From NCBI RefSeq assembly GCF_000158175.1, contig NZ_DS999411.1, positions 543,009 through 607,008 on the forward strand: a stretch of 64,000 nt of DNA, given 5' to 3'. This DNA comes from Luminiphilus syltensis NOR5-1B. GTDB lineage: Bacteria; Pseudomonadota; Gammaproteobacteria; Pseudomonadales; Halieaceae. Below the pieces are notes generated by a model. It was not told the origin of the DNA, did not search any database, and was given only the letters and a program-made list of their open reading frames with translations. This document shows positions 45,637-54,972 of the stretch, piece by piece; within the stretch, counting starts at the first letter, position 1; each line of letters opens with the position of its first letter. Position numbers and translations under genes: made by a program.

Positions 45637-46560
45637 ATGGATAGGGATTCAATTGACTGGCGCGGCTATATTCCCGCATTGACGACCCCTTTCGACGAAG
45701 CGGGTGAGCTAGATGCTGCCGGCGTGAAATCTTTGCACCGCTGGGTTCAGGGCAACGGTGTGCATGGCTTTATCGTTCTGGGTACCCAGGGCGAGTGGTT
45801 CAATATGACAACAGCCGAAAGGAAAACACTCATGAGACTGGCGGCTGAGGAGATGGCTGGAAAGCTGACTTTGATTGCCGGCTGTTCTGACTACAGGGCG
45901 CACGATGTGCTGGCAAACATCACCGAGGCGGCAAATTGTGGGTTCGACGGAGCCCTTGTTACACCACCCCCCTACATGAAACCGACCGAGCGCGAAATTT
46001 ATTCCTTCTACCAGGAAGTCAGTGCCGGCAGCGCCCTGCCCATCTGCGTGTATAACTGGCCACCGGGGACCAATATCGATATGTCGCAACCACTGCTTTC
46101 AGAGCTCGCCAATCTGGAGCGTGTTGTTGCCATCAAGAATTCGACACCGGACCTGGGACATTTTTTCAATGTACTCTCTACTGTCGGGGACCGTGTGCGG
46201 GTATTTGGAGCCCCTATGAACGAGCTTGGCATTTCTCTGGTAACACGTCATGGCTGTGCCGGAACAATGGGGGCAGGCAATGTACTGGGTAGTGATCAGC
46301 CGGATTTTTACAATGCCATTTGGCAGGGAGACTATGAAAAGGCGAAAGAATTCGGCGAAAAGGACGCCTACCTGATGCGTGCATGGTTTAACCCGGACTA
46401 CACCGGACGCTTTGGTTCTGCCCAGGCAATATTCAAAGAAGCACTCAACCAGCAAGGGCTACCCGGTGGCTTCCCCCGACGGCCACTGCTACCACTCGAG
46501 GACCCCGGCAAGTCGGCTATCAAAAAAACCCTGGAACAGCTCGGTAAACTAACGCCCTGA
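45637..46560 (+). CDS. DapA-family (dihydrodipicolinate synthase / N-acetylneuraminate lyase) protein
   Basis: A 307-residue class I aldolase or hydratase of the DHDPS/NAL superfamily, a TIM barrel. The GT-x-GE loop reads LGTQGEWFNM, the active-site Tyr is in CVYNWPPGT, and the Schiff-base Lys in VVAIKNSTPD. Superfamily members cleave or dehydrate 2-keto acids. In hydroxyproline breakdown a member deaminates pyrroline-4-hydroxy-2-carboxylate, and the dehydrogenase genes that follow fit that scheme, but this sequence is not close to the characterised one. ATG 45637 is preferred over GTG 45628, because AAAGGA lies 10 bases before it. It starts a four-gene operon. Confidence 0.85.
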   Translation: MDRDSIDWRGYIPALTTPFDEAGELDAAGVKSLHRWVQGNGVHGFIVLGTQGEWFNMTTAERKTLMRLAAEEMAGKLTLIAGCSDYRAHDVLANITEAANCGFDGALVTPPPYMKPTEREIYSFYQEVSAGSALPICVYNWPPGTNIDMSQPLLSELANLERVVAIKNSTPDLGHFFNVLSTVGDRVRVFGAPMNELGISLVTRHGCAGTMGAGNVLGSDQPDFYNAIWQGDYEKAKEFGEKDAYLMRAWFNPDYTGRFGSAQAIFKEALNQQGLPGGFPRRPLLPLEDPGKSAIKKTLEQLGKLTP

Positions 46561-47760
46561 ATGGCCTGCTCTGATGCACTGGTCATTGGCGGTGGTCTGA
46601 CGGGAGTTGCCACTGCGTTTTACCTCGCCAAAGGGGGCGCGTCCGTCACCCTTGTCGAGCAGGAGCAGCTGAATCGTGGTGCTTCTGGCCGCAATGCCGG
46701 ATCCCTGCATTTTCAGCTTGAGTATCGACTCATGGAGCACGAGGGTACGCTCGACAAAGAGTTGGCTCATTACGCTGCGCTGGCGCAAATTTCGATAGCC
46801 GACTGGAAAAGTCTGGAAGTTGAGCTCGGACAACCCATTGGTTTGGTCATGCATGGCGGCCTCATGATCGCCGAGAGCGCCGAGCAAATGGCCAAGCTAG
46901 AACGCAAGGCCGCTATCGAGCGGGCCCAGGGCGTATCGGTTGAGCTTCTGGACCGTGGTGCGTTGGTCGCACTCGCCCCATACCTGAGCGATGCCGTTAT
47001 CGGCGCGCTGCATTGTCCGGATGAGGGGCATTGCAACCCCCGTCTGCTTACCCATGCCTTTGCCCACGAGGCAGAAAAACTCGGCGTCACCATTGTGACG
47101 GGTACCGTAGTTGATGATCTGCAAAGAAAAGGAAGCCAGTGGCACGCTGACCTGCGTTCTGCGGAGCGCGGAAACTGGAGCAAAAGCGCTGATATTGTCG
47201 TCAATGCCGCAGGAACCTGGTCCGGCCACATCGCAGCCAAAGCGGGTATCGACCTGCCCATTTATCCCGTAGGTTTAATGATGAGCGTGACTGAAAAACT
47301 GCCAGTGGTAATGAATCACTTGCTGCAACACGTCGGCAGGAAGCTTTCACTGAAACAGACCGACGATGGCAATCTCCTGATCGGCGGTGGGTGGCTTGCG
47401 CGGCTGCCCGCCAGAGATCAATTGCTTGCAAAGAATTACCGGGCCGATATCGATATGGTGGAACTGGCCAAAAACCTGCGCACCGCCGAGGAAGTGATGC
47501 CCCTGGCAGCACAGGTTGCTGTTCTGCGCTGCTGGACCGGGACCACGGCTCTGACTCCCGATCAATTACCCATCATCGGCGCCAGCAAATCAGCACCGGG
47601 GTTCTTTAGCGCCGTTGGCGGTTCGGGCTTTACCTACGGACCGACCTATGCCCGCTTGCTTTCTGAGCTGATCCTGAACGGTAAAAGCAGCTTTTCGCTG
47701 GACCCGTATTCACCCGACCGACCCGGTCTGCACGTAGCACAACAGGGTGTCGGTGCATAA
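46561..47760 (+). CDS. FAD-dependent D-amino-acid-type oxidoreductase subunit
   Basis: A 399-residue DAO-family flavoprotein with the dinucleotide motif VIGGGLTGVATAFYLAKGGA (8-27), a GRNAGSLH loop near residue 42, and a C-terminal FAD site (SAVGGSGFTYGPTYARLLSEL). ATG 46561 directly follows the TGA of the upstream gene. With the next two genes it forms a three-subunit dehydrogenase of the D-hydroxyproline dehydrogenase / octopine-nopaline oxidase / HcnABC kind, in which this subunit holds the amine-oxidising FAD. No Cys-flavin or signal peptide is seen, so it is cytoplasmic or membrane-peripheral. The substrate is an N-containing acid; its identity is open. Confidence 0.88.
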   Translation: MACSDALVIGGGLTGVATAFYLAKGGASVTLVEQEQLNRGASGRNAGSLHFQLEYRLMEHEGTLDKELAHYAALAQISIADWKSLEVELGQPIGLVMHGGLMIAESAEQMAKLERKAAIERAQGVSVELLDRGALVALAPYLSDAVIGALHCPDEGHCNPRLLTHAFAHEAEKLGVTIVTGTVVDDLQRKGSQWHADLRSAERGNWSKSADIVVNAAGTWSGHIAAKAGIDLPIYPVGLMMSVTEKLPVVMNHLLQHVGRKLSLKQTDDGNLLIGGGWLARLPARDQLLAKNYRADIDMVELAKNLRTAEEVMPLAAQVAVLRCWTGTTALTPDQLPIIGASKSAPGFFSAVGGSGFTYGPTYARLLSELILNGKSSFSLDPYSPDRPGLHVAQQGVGA

Positions 47761-48083
47761 TGCCCGTCCGTGTTGACAGGGGGGTATCGAGACCCACACC
47801 GATCCGCATCACGATTGATGGTGTCGATTTCGAAACCTACGAGGGCGAGACAATCGCCTCAGCACTGCTTATCGCCGGCAACCTCCATTGCTACACAACG
47901 CCGACGGGGCGTCCGAGGACGATGTTCTGCAATATGGGGACCTGCTTTGAATGCCGGGTCGTGGTAGGCCAGGGTGAGGATCAAAGATGGGTTCTCGCCT
48001 GCAACACTCCCGTCGAACCCGACATGTGCATTGCCACCGGCACCTGTTTCCCAGGGCCGATGGCGCTTGATCAGCATGATTGA
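47760..48083 (+). CDS. [2Fe-2S] small subunit of the three-part dehydrogenase
   Basis: A 107-residue plant-type ferredoxin-like protein (HcnA / OoxA-small / LhpF-like). The iron ligands are Cys57, Cys62 and Cys65 (FCNMGTCFEC) and Cys81 (LACNT). It passes electrons between the two FAD subunits or on to the respiratory chain. It overlaps the upstream FAD subunit by 1 base (TAATG) and the downstream FAD gene by 8 bases. Tight packing implies fixed subunit ratios. Confidence 0.88.
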   Translation: MPVRVDRGVSRPTPIRITIDGVDFETYEGETIASALLIAGNLHCYTTPTGRPRTMFCNMGTCFECRVVVGQGEDQRWVLACNTPVEPDMCIATGTCFPGPMALDQHD

Positions 48084-49482
48084 CCTCGCGATCATAGGCT
48101 CCGGCCCTGCGGGTATGGCCGCTGCACTGGCAGCAAGTCACCATGGTCTACAGGTTTTGGTGATCGACGATCGACCCGACCCCGGCGGACAGATTTTCAG
48201 ACAGCCGCCGAATAGCTATTCGGTAGCCGATTGGCTGACCCATCGGGTTTATCGGCCACTGCACCATCTGTGTGACCAATTCACCCAAGCCGGTCAACGC
48301 CTTGAGCGACGATCCAGAACCACCGTTCTTGGTCTGGCCCCGACCGACGCAGGCTGGGAGCTGTCCCTGATGACACCCGACGGCCTGGAGGTCTGCAGCG
48401 CGAGCCGTGTACTGATCGCCTCCGGCTGTTTTGACATGCCGGTTACCTTTGACGGTGCTCAAATGCCGGGAGTGATGGCAACGGGGGGACTACAGGCGTT
48501 TATCAAATCCCAGCAGATCGTCCCGGGGGAGCGGTTTTATTTCATTGGCACCCATCCGCTGCAACTACTGGTGGCGGATCAACTGCGCAAAGCCGGGGCA
48601 GATATTGCCGGCGTTGCCTTCGAACAGCCACTTTCCCAATTCCTCGCCGTTACCCGACACGCACTGACACTGTCGCGACAGCTGCCCAATGTCTCGTTAC
48701 TCTTTCAATCCCTATTCGGTCTCATGAAGAGCGGCGTGAGCATTCGTTTTGGCAGGGAGTTGATTGCCGCGGCGGGTACCGAGCGATTGGAGCACGTTCT
48801 TGTAGCAACACCCGACAGGGATAAGACACCACAGGCCATCGATTGCGATCGCCTCGGACTCTGTTACGGTTTTTTAACAAACAATGACCTTGTCAGACTT
48901 GCGGGTGCCGACTGTACCTGGTCCTGGAAACGCGGCGGCTGGATAGCGACCCACGATGAAGACATGCGTTCTTCGCAGCCCGGCCTTTATGTGGCCGGTG
49001 AAGCCACAGGTGTTGATGGCGCCAATGTGGCTCGCCTCGAAGGTCAGCTGGCGGGACTGGGCGCTGCTTTGGACGCCGGTACCCTGGCGCAGGAAGCGTA
49101 TTGCCGACTCACTGGTCAGCTCAGAAAAGAGCTGGAAAACCACCGACGGTTCGCCCGACTTCTGGCGGACATAGCCTATCCCGGTAACCGGCTTTCACGC
49201 CTTATGTCGGAGACTGCCTACCTGTGCAAATGTGAAGAGCTGACCGTAGACACCGTCCGTAAAGCCCTGGACACACACGGTGACATACAGGACCTCAGCG
49301 CGCTGAAACTAATGACTCGCTGCGGCATGGGCCATTGCCAGGGAAGGTATTGCCATTATCAGGCGCGGTGGCTGATGGCTGAGGAACGGGACAGAGACGA
49401 GTCAACACTCGGTGGTTTTACCGCGCGTTTTCCCATCAAACCCGTACGCCTCGGGGATCTGACAAAAACACCAGGCGACTGA
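48076..49482 (+). CDS. FAD/NAD(P)-type oxidoreductase subunit with C-terminal BFD-like [2Fe-2S] domain
   Basis: 468 residues from ATG 48076 (MIDLAIIGSGPAGMAAALA); the open frame begins earlier at 47974, but that would overlap most of the ferredoxin gene. The FAD motif GSGPAG is at 8-13, and a second nucleotide motif region lies near VLIASGCFDMPV. The last 100 residues contain CKCEELTVD and CGMGHCQGRYC, the Cys set of a BFD-like cluster domain, as in HcnB and OoxA. It completes the DAO-2Fe2S-FAD dehydrogenase. The gene order here (DAO, ferredoxin, FAD) differs from hcnABC. Confidence 0.88.
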   Translation: MIDLAIIGSGPAGMAAALAASHHGLQVLVIDDRPDPGGQIFRQPPNSYSVADWLTHRVYRPLHHLCDQFTQAGQRLERRSRTTVLGLAPTDAGWELSLMTPDGLEVCSASRVLIASGCFDMPVTFDGAQMPGVMATGGLQAFIKSQQIVPGERFYFIGTHPLQLLVADQLRKAGADIAGVAFEQPLSQFLAVTRHALTLSRQLPNVSLLFQSLFGLMKSGVSIRFGRELIAAAGTERLEHVLVATPDRDKTPQAIDCDRLGLCYGFLTNNDLVRLAGADCTWSWKRGGWIATHDEDMRSSQPGLYVAGEATGVDGANVARLEGQLAGLGAALDAGTLAQEAYCRLTGQLRKELENHRRFARLLADIAYPGNRLSRLMSETAYLCKCEELTVDTVRKALDTHGDIQDLSALKLMTRCGMGHCQGRYCHYQARWLMAEERDRDESTLGGFTARFPIKPVRLGDLTKTPGD

Positions 49483-49528
49483 GATCCCGACATACGCCAA
49501 TCGACCGCTGACCCCCGCCGGGCATCCC

Positions 49529-50080
49529 TTAGGGCCGCGCTGAAACCTGTGCGTCACCTTCGGCCACCCAGGAGAAAAACTCCACGGTGTAACCACCGGG
49601 ATCGGCAACCAGGAAACTCCTGATTGGATTGGCCCTGCTGTCAGCGATGTCTTTCAAAAAATCGACCTGGCCCTGCTCCAGCAACCGCTCGTACCAGGCG
49701 TCCACATCCCTGACAACAAGACTGAGCATCACTGAATTCTCGTCCCTAACATCATGAAAAGCACCGGGCCCTGCAGCGACCAGTCCAACTTGAGCGGTGT
49801 CACTTACCCTAAAAATAACCGCTGATTCAGATTCGTAGGTCTGCTCCAGGCCCAGCAACTGACCATAAAACCGCTTCGCACTCGAGAGCTCTGGGTAATA
49901 GAACATCACAATCGAGTCTTCGACATGGAAATCAGCGTGCGTCTGATCTGCGGCGGCCGGCATGGCCGAGGCGCCTAAAAAAACCATCGCCCCGATCAGA
50001 GAGCGGCATCCGTTCGACAGGATGTGTCTCGCCCATCGCAGCACAAAAGAAACAGCATGAATCACGCGATTGATCAACAT
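49529..50080 (-). CDS. Exported VOC-superfamily protein
   Basis: 183 residues. The N terminus is a hydrophobic export signal, about residues 22-44 (SLIGAMVFLGASAMPAAADQ). The mature part is a VOC module with DSIVMFYYPELSSAKRFYGQ and the ending PGGYTVEFFSWVAEG. VOC proteins are normally cytoplasmic, so an exported one is unusual; it may bind a small ligand or metal outside the inner membrane. Start ATG 50080 has GAGAGG nearby, but a start further in (for example before the signal) cannot be excluded. It is a lone minus-strand gene between two plus-strand units. Confidence 0.7.
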   Translation of the reverse strand: MLINRVIHAVSFVLRWARHILSNGCRSLIGAMVFLGASAMPAAADQTHADFHVEDSIVMFYYPELSSAKRFYGQLLGLEQTYESESAVIFRVSDTAQVGLVAAGPGAFHDVRDENSVMLSLVVRDVDAWYERLLEQGQVDFLKDIADSRANPIRSFLVADPGGYTVEFFSWVAEGDAQVSARP

Positions 50081-50549
50081 AACGGCGACCTCTCTTCCCA
50101 GCCCTGCGCAGATTTCTGCGCGCCCGGTGAATCATACAGGGTGGCGGCTACCGATGCGCTTTTTTGAGCAGGTGGTAAAACACACCGACTGGTGCGACGC
50201 TCGATGCAGGCATGGCTGTTAGCCGCAGATCGTTTGACGCGAGCTTAGCCGTCTAATCGCCAATGGCCGTCAACCATAAAACTTGGCAGGGCAAGTGTCC
50301 GCCTAACCCTGTAAGACGCCGGAAATTGGGCTCGTTTACAGGCGGTCATAGGCTGATTCCAGCAATGTGGAGGCCTCCAGCTGCAAATACCCCAGATTGC
50401 GTATAAAGCAACAAATATCACCGAACTCTGCTATTGATACAATTGACTTTCGGGCCTTAAATGGTGGGAAGACAACAACACTTGGCGGTTATGTTCGGCC
50501 AAATTGCTTCATTTTCCCAGCAGTACTTCATCTTCCTGGAGGAAGGCCC
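50081..50549. other. Divergent regulatory region upstream of the large TonB receptor
   Basis: About 470 bases. The receptor frame could be extended back to 50367, but the signal peptide and the TGGAGGAAGG site place its start at 50550. AT-rich sequence around 50400-50465 (GCGTATAAAGCAAC, TTGATACAATTGAC) probably contains the receptor promoter, but spacing is poor and I do not assign one. No other gene seen. Confidence 0.4.
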
Positions 50550-52811
50550 ATGAGAATTATTCGTAAACAGTCTCCCCACCGTCTGCTGCCACTGACAGTG
50601 GCCGTACTCGCAGCTAGCGCTGGCCCCGCCTGGGGACAGGATGGTGCTCGCCCACAGATAGAAGAGGTCGTAGTTACCGCCCAGCAACGTGAGCAAAATC
50701 TCCGGGATGTACCGATCGCGATTTCGACGTTTTCAACGGAAACCATCGAGCGTAACAAGTTTGACGATGTCGGCGACTACATCGTCCGCACACCAAATGC
50801 CAGCTTTACCAGCAATGGCGCTCGTTCACGGCGGAGCATCAGCATCCGCGGTGTTACAGACTTTCTACCGGGCAACCGCCCTCTGGCCGCAACGACCTTC
50901 GGCTTCTACGTCGACGGCTTTAATCTGGCAACCAGCAACATCAACCCACCCATCCTCGATGTCGAACGGATTGAGGTATTACGTGGACCGCAGGCAACCT
51001 TTTTCGGTGGTAACGCCATCGGTGGCGGCCTGAATATTACCTCCGTGCAACCCGACAGCACGGAATGGGGAGGCTCCGTTGTGTTGGACTACTCCAGCTT
51101 CGACACGAGGGACTTTGAGGGTATCGTGAACATCCCGATTGTTGAGGGCGTTCTGGCTGCGCGATTGAACGCGAAAGTGCTTCGCAGCGATGGCAACATT
51201 GAGAATATCAACCCGCTTGGCGGCGGAAACGACGCGGAATACGATTACTTCAAGGCTAACGTGCTGTGGACTCCAAACGAAGACCTGTCTGTCCTGATAT
51301 CGATGATCGACGGCGATGAAACAGTAGGTATGCGTGAAGGTGTACCCTCAGGCGTCTTCTCCCCGTTCGCACAAAATGCCTTGTACGCCGGCTTCCCCGA
51401 CCGCAACGGCGACGGCCTGGCGGACGCCGACCCTGATGGCGTTGGCTTTTATCCGCAGAACGACGACCGGGTCAACTTTAACTCGCCACAATCGGTGGGA
51501 ACCGAAGTTCAGTACATTCTGGGCCGCGTGGACTACGATTTCTCTGATATGACCTTTACCAGTATTACAGGTTATATGGAGTCCGACTTCTTCCTGGCTG
51601 GTGACATCGACGGTGGTAGTCGCGATTTTTTCAATGAGTTCCGCAATATTCCTCGTGAGAGCCTGACTCAGGAATTTCGCCTGCAGAGCGCAGGGGACGG
51701 CAAGCTCACCTGGAGTGTTGGTTTTTACTACTCAGACGTCGAGGGATCTATCGATAACAAAACCTTCGTTGGTGACGAGGAGCCCTTTGGTATCCCCGCG
51801 GGTGGGCTGATCGACAGTGCCGAGGAAATCAATACGGCAGAGAGCATGGCCGTTTTCGGACAGCTGGACTATCAAATCACCGATAGTTTGAGCTTGTCTG
51901 TAGGAGGCCGCTATAGCCAGGAAGAGCTGACGTTCGACGGCTCTGGCTTCTCAGGTTCCGTCATTGAAGAGCTAACGGCAGAAGACGAGTTTAACGATTT
52001 CTCACCAAGATTTGCCTTTAATTACACCCTGACGGATGACGCAAGCGTGTACGGCACCATCTCAAAAGGCTTCAAATCGGGTGGCGTGCAGCAGAGCCCG
52101 ATCCGCGATCTGCAGTCCTACGACCCCGAAGAGCTGTGGAACTACGAACTGGGTATCAAAGCGGACCTGATGGATCGACGCCTGCGAATAGCCGCCGCTG
52201 CGTTCTACATGGACTGGACGGACCTGCAGAGCTCTTTTCAGCAGTCAGGTGTGGATGACGAAGGCAACCTCGTGCTGTTCGGCGGTGTCGATAACGCAGA
52301 GCAGGCGCATTCACAGGGGCTTGAGTTCTCATTCACGGCACTGCCGACAGAAGGTCTGACCCTCAACGGATCCATTGGCTACCTAGAGGCGGAGTTTGAT
52401 GAGTTCACGGCTTTCATCACCGGACAGAATCGCAATCTCGACAATGAGACTATTCCCAACTCCCCGGAGTGGACTGCCTCGTTCGACGCAGATTACCGGT
52501 TCCCCCTGACAGATGCGACCGAAGGCTTTGTTAGGGTCGAGTGGGCTTACCGGGACTCGATAGTATCGGATACGGAACAACTTATTCAGAACCGCGAAAC
52601 TGGGCAGAGATACCCGTTTATTGTACCCAGCTATGATTTCTGGAACGTTCGGGCGGGAATCCAGACTGATAACTATACGATCACTGCCTACGCTGAAAAC
52701 GCGTTTGACGATCAGTACTACACCAATGCCTACCGCAAGGCATTCATGGGTGGGCTGCATGTAGAGCCATCTCGCCAGGTGTTTGGTATCAGAGGTCGCT
52801 ATCAGTTCTAG
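50550..52811 (+). CDS. TonB-dependent outer-membrane receptor
   Basis: 753 residues from ATG 50550, with TGGAGGAAGG immediately upstream. The signal peptide ends AGPAWGQD, and the TonB box is IEEVVVTAQQREQ. The plug region includes VERIEVLRGPQATFFGGNAI, and the protein ends in an aromatic strand (FGIRGRYQF), the outer-membrane insertion signal. A short C-terminal piece of a related receptor is found as a remnant at 44.3 kb. Between the dehydrogenase operon and a DUF885 lipoprotein, it likely imports the peptide or amino-acid-derived substrate of the island. The ligand is unknown. Confidence 0.92.
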   Translation: MRIIRKQSPHRLLPLTVAVLAASAGPAWGQDGARPQIEEVVVTAQQREQNLRDVPIAISTFSTETIERNKFDDVGDYIVRTPNASFTSNGARSRRSISIRGVTDFLPGNRPLAATTFGFYVDGFNLATSNINPPILDVERIEVLRGPQATFFGGNAIGGGLNITSVQPDSTEWGGSVVLDYSSFDTRDFEGIVNIPIVEGVLAARLNAKVLRSDGNIENINPLGGGNDAEYDYFKANVLWTPNEDLSVLISMIDGDETVGMREGVPSGVFSPFAQNALYAGFPDRNGDGLADADPDGVGFYPQNDDRVNFNSPQSVGTEVQYILGRVDYDFSDMTFTSITGYMESDFFLAGDIDGGSRDFFNEFRNIPRESLTQEFRLQSAGDGKLTWSVGFYYSDVEGSIDNKTFVGDEEPFGIPAGGLIDSAEEINTAESMAVFGQLDYQITDSLSLSVGGRYSQEELTFDGSGFSGSVIEELTAEDEFNDFSPRFAFNYTLTDDASVYGTISKGFKSGGVQQSPIRDLQSYDPEELWNYELGIKADLMDRRLRIAAAAFYMDWTDLQSSFQQSGVDDEGNLVLFGGVDNAEQAHSQGLEFSFTALPTEGLTLNGSIGYLEAEFDEFTAFITGQNRNLDNETIPNSPEWTASFDADYRFPLTDATEGFVRVEWAYRDSIVSDTEQLIQNRETGQRYPFIVPSYDFWNVRAGIQTDNYTITAYAENAFDDQYYTNAYRKAFMGGLHVEPSRQVFGIRGRYQF

Positions 52812-52825
52812 ATAACCTCAGATGG

Positions 52826-52851
52826 CGGGGGTCAGTTGGTCCCGACCCCCG
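52826..52851 (+). terminator. Probable terminator hairpin after the TonB receptor
   Basis: CGGGGGTC (52826-52833) and GACCCCCG (52844-52851) form an 8-bp GC stem with a 10-base loop, 15 bases after the receptor stop. It is followed by TCTTCCCTC, a weak T-tract. The stretch up to 53178 holds no gene; a ribosome binding site AAGGGG precedes the next start. Confidence 0.55.
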
Positions 52852-53178
52852 TCTTCCCTCACCGGGCAATACACAAATCAGGTTATTGGTCAGCTAACGT
52901 CCCTGGGCGACTGAGGTCCGTGGTATACCCTCAAGCCAGGCAACCGCACTAGTCCACTGACATAACACACTGATCGTCTGGAGTGCCCCTGGAAACCCGG
53001 GGAGATTCACAGCGCCCATCTGATTGATATTGCAATGCGGCAACACATTTATCGCGAACGCCCAGTTCAACGAGGCATTTGATCAAAGTGCTTACGGCGC
53101 AGCGGCTACCTCGCTCTGCCAATGGAGATTCGATATCCGTTTGGCAAAGTTTGACTCGATATTACAAGGGGCCACTCC

Positions 53179-54972
53179 ATGACAATTAAGCGAACAAATC
53201 TGCGCATATTGGCACTGATGGTTGTCCTGGTGATGAGTATTAGTTCCTGCAACAAAGAGGCTCCGCCGGACGACGCACTCAAACTGGAAAAAATGCTGGA
53301 CTCGGTCTATCAGCGTCGTGTGGCAGCCAACCCGGTTCTAGCATCCAGAGTGGGTGCCCCAGCGGCTGTCGCGCCCTGGTTCGATCTCTCACTTGCCGCC
53401 TGGGACCGAGAACACGAATGGACAACACAGGATCTGAAGACGTTGCGGTCGGAGGTAGACCTGGCCGCGTTGGATTCCGCTGCACGGGTGAATTACTTAG
53501 CCTTCGAAGCGGACCTATTATTGCGGCAGAAGCGTTACCGCTGGCGCTTTCACCTGAACCCCATCAATCAGATAGTCGGGCCCCATTTGACCATCGCGGG
53601 TACCTTGTTAAACAGTCATCCAGTCAATTCCAAGGCCAGCGCCCTTTATTACATCGAGCGTCTTCGAACGGTTCCGACTCCCCTGCGACAACTGGCCGAA
53701 CACTTACAAGCCAGGCGAGATCGCGGCATCAATATACCCGCCGCTGTGGTTGAGCGTCTAATAGACGGAGCCGAGTCGATTATTGCCGGTGACATGAACG
53801 ACAACCTCATCATGGCGGATTTTGAGGAGAAGCTCGCCGGATTGGAGCTTGGAAAAAAGGAAAAACAAGCCCTGCTCGAGGAGGCAAAGGCGGCCTACGA
53901 GAGCGGCTTTGTGCCTGGCTATGAGTCCATCATCGAAGCATTGGAGCTGGAACTTCTCACTGCGCATGAGGGTGGCGTGTGGGCCCTGCCAGACGGGGCG
54001 GAGTTTTACGAGTTCCTAATCGACCAGTATACGACCGCAGAGCTCAGTGCGGCAGAGATTCACGCGCTGGGTCTGTCGGAGGTCGCCAGAATTCAAGGTG
54101 AAATGGATGCGATACGCAAACGGGTAAAATTCACCGGTGACCTGAGTGCGTTCTTTACCCATCTAAAAACCGACCCTGCCTTTTACCTGCCAAATACGGA
54201 TGAGGGGCGCAGAGATTACCTCGCTCTAGCGCAAGGCCTGGTTGAGAAGGCCGATGCAAAAATGCACCAGGTCCTTCCCTATCCGCTGCCCCATAAACTG
54301 CAGGTGAAGCGGATAGAAGCCTTTCGCGAAAAATCCGCACCGATCGGCTTTTATGAATCGGGCAGTGTGGAAAACGATTTCGTGGGCACCATCTATCTGG
54401 GAATGCACGACATGACCGCCCTGGGGACTTTTGACCTGCCCGCGCTTTTATTCCACGAGGGCCTCCCGGGGCACCATCTACAATCGTCGGTAATGCTGTC
54501 GCGAGATATCCCCCAGATACGCAAATATTATGTGTGGTGGACAAACACGGCTTTCACTGAGGGATGGGCACTGTATGCAGAGTCCTTGGCTGATGAGCTG
54601 GGGCTGTACGGGGACGACTATGCTCAATTCGGTCGACTCGCTGGCGAGTTGTGGCGCGCCTGCCGCCTGGTGGTCGACAGCGGGTTGCACCTGAAACAGT
54701 GGAAACGCTTGGAGGCTATCGAATATCTGAATGAAAACACAGCGAGCTCTGAGGAGAACAATGCCAGGGCGGTGGACCGGTATCTTGCTGTGCCGGGGCA
54801 GGCCACGGCATTCAAGATTGGCATGCAGGTCATTCTCGATCTTAGAGCCGAAGCTGAGCAGCAACTGGGGGAAGACTTTGATCTGGCACAATTCCATGCC
54901 GTATTGCTGGAAAATGGCCCCGTGTCGCTTACGCTATTGCGTAATAAGATTGAGTCCTGGGCGGGGTACTGA
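53179..54972 (+). CDS. DUF885 family lipoprotein, metallopeptidase-like (copy 2)
   Basis: A 597-residue protein. The N terminus has a signal with lipobox ISSC, so Cys24 should be lipidated. The DUF885 zinc motif is HEGLPGHHLQSS near residue 432, with TEGWALYAESLADELG about 35 residues on. It is related in layout to the DUF885 gene at 36.6-38.3 kb, but Ala-Tyr in the HEAYPGHH motif there is Gly-Leu here. It follows the large TonB receptor, so it probably acts in the periplasm or outer membrane on the imported compound. AAGGGG precedes ATG 53179. Confidence 0.85.
   Translation: MTIKRTNLRILALMVVLVMSISSCNKEAPPDDALKLEKMLDSVYQRRVAANPVLASRVGAPAAVAPWFDLSLAAWDREHEWTTQDLKTLRSEVDLAALDSAARVNYLAFEADLLLRQKRYRWRFHLNPINQIVGPHLTIAGTLLNSHPVNSKASALYYIERLRTVPTPLRQLAEHLQARRDRGINIPAAVVERLIDGAESIIAGDMNDNLIMADFEEKLAGLELGKKEKQALLEEAKAAYESGFVPGYESIIEALELELLTAHEGGVWALPDGAEFYEFLIDQYTTAELSAAEIHALGLSEVARIQGEMDAIRKRVKFTGDLSAFFTHLKTDPAFYLPNTDEGRRDYLALAQGLVEKADAKMHQVLPYPLPHKLQVKRIEAFREKSAPIGFYESGSVENDFVGTIYLGMHDMTALGTFDLPALLFHEGLPGHHLQSSVMLSRDIPQIRKYYVWWTNTAFTEGWALYAESLADELGLYGDDYAQFGRLAGELWRACRLVVDSGLHLKQWKRLEAIEYLNENTASSEENNARAVDRYLAVPGQATAFKIGMQVILDLRAEAEQQLGEDFDLAQFHAVLLENGPVSLTLLRNKIESWAGY

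Noticed and set aside
46561-49482. Naming the DAO-2Fe2S-FAD genes hcnABC (cyanide synthase)
   Set aside because: Domain make-up matches, but so do D-hydroxyproline dehydrogenase and opine oxidase; gene order differs from hcnABC and a DapA-family gene is included, so no specific name is justified.
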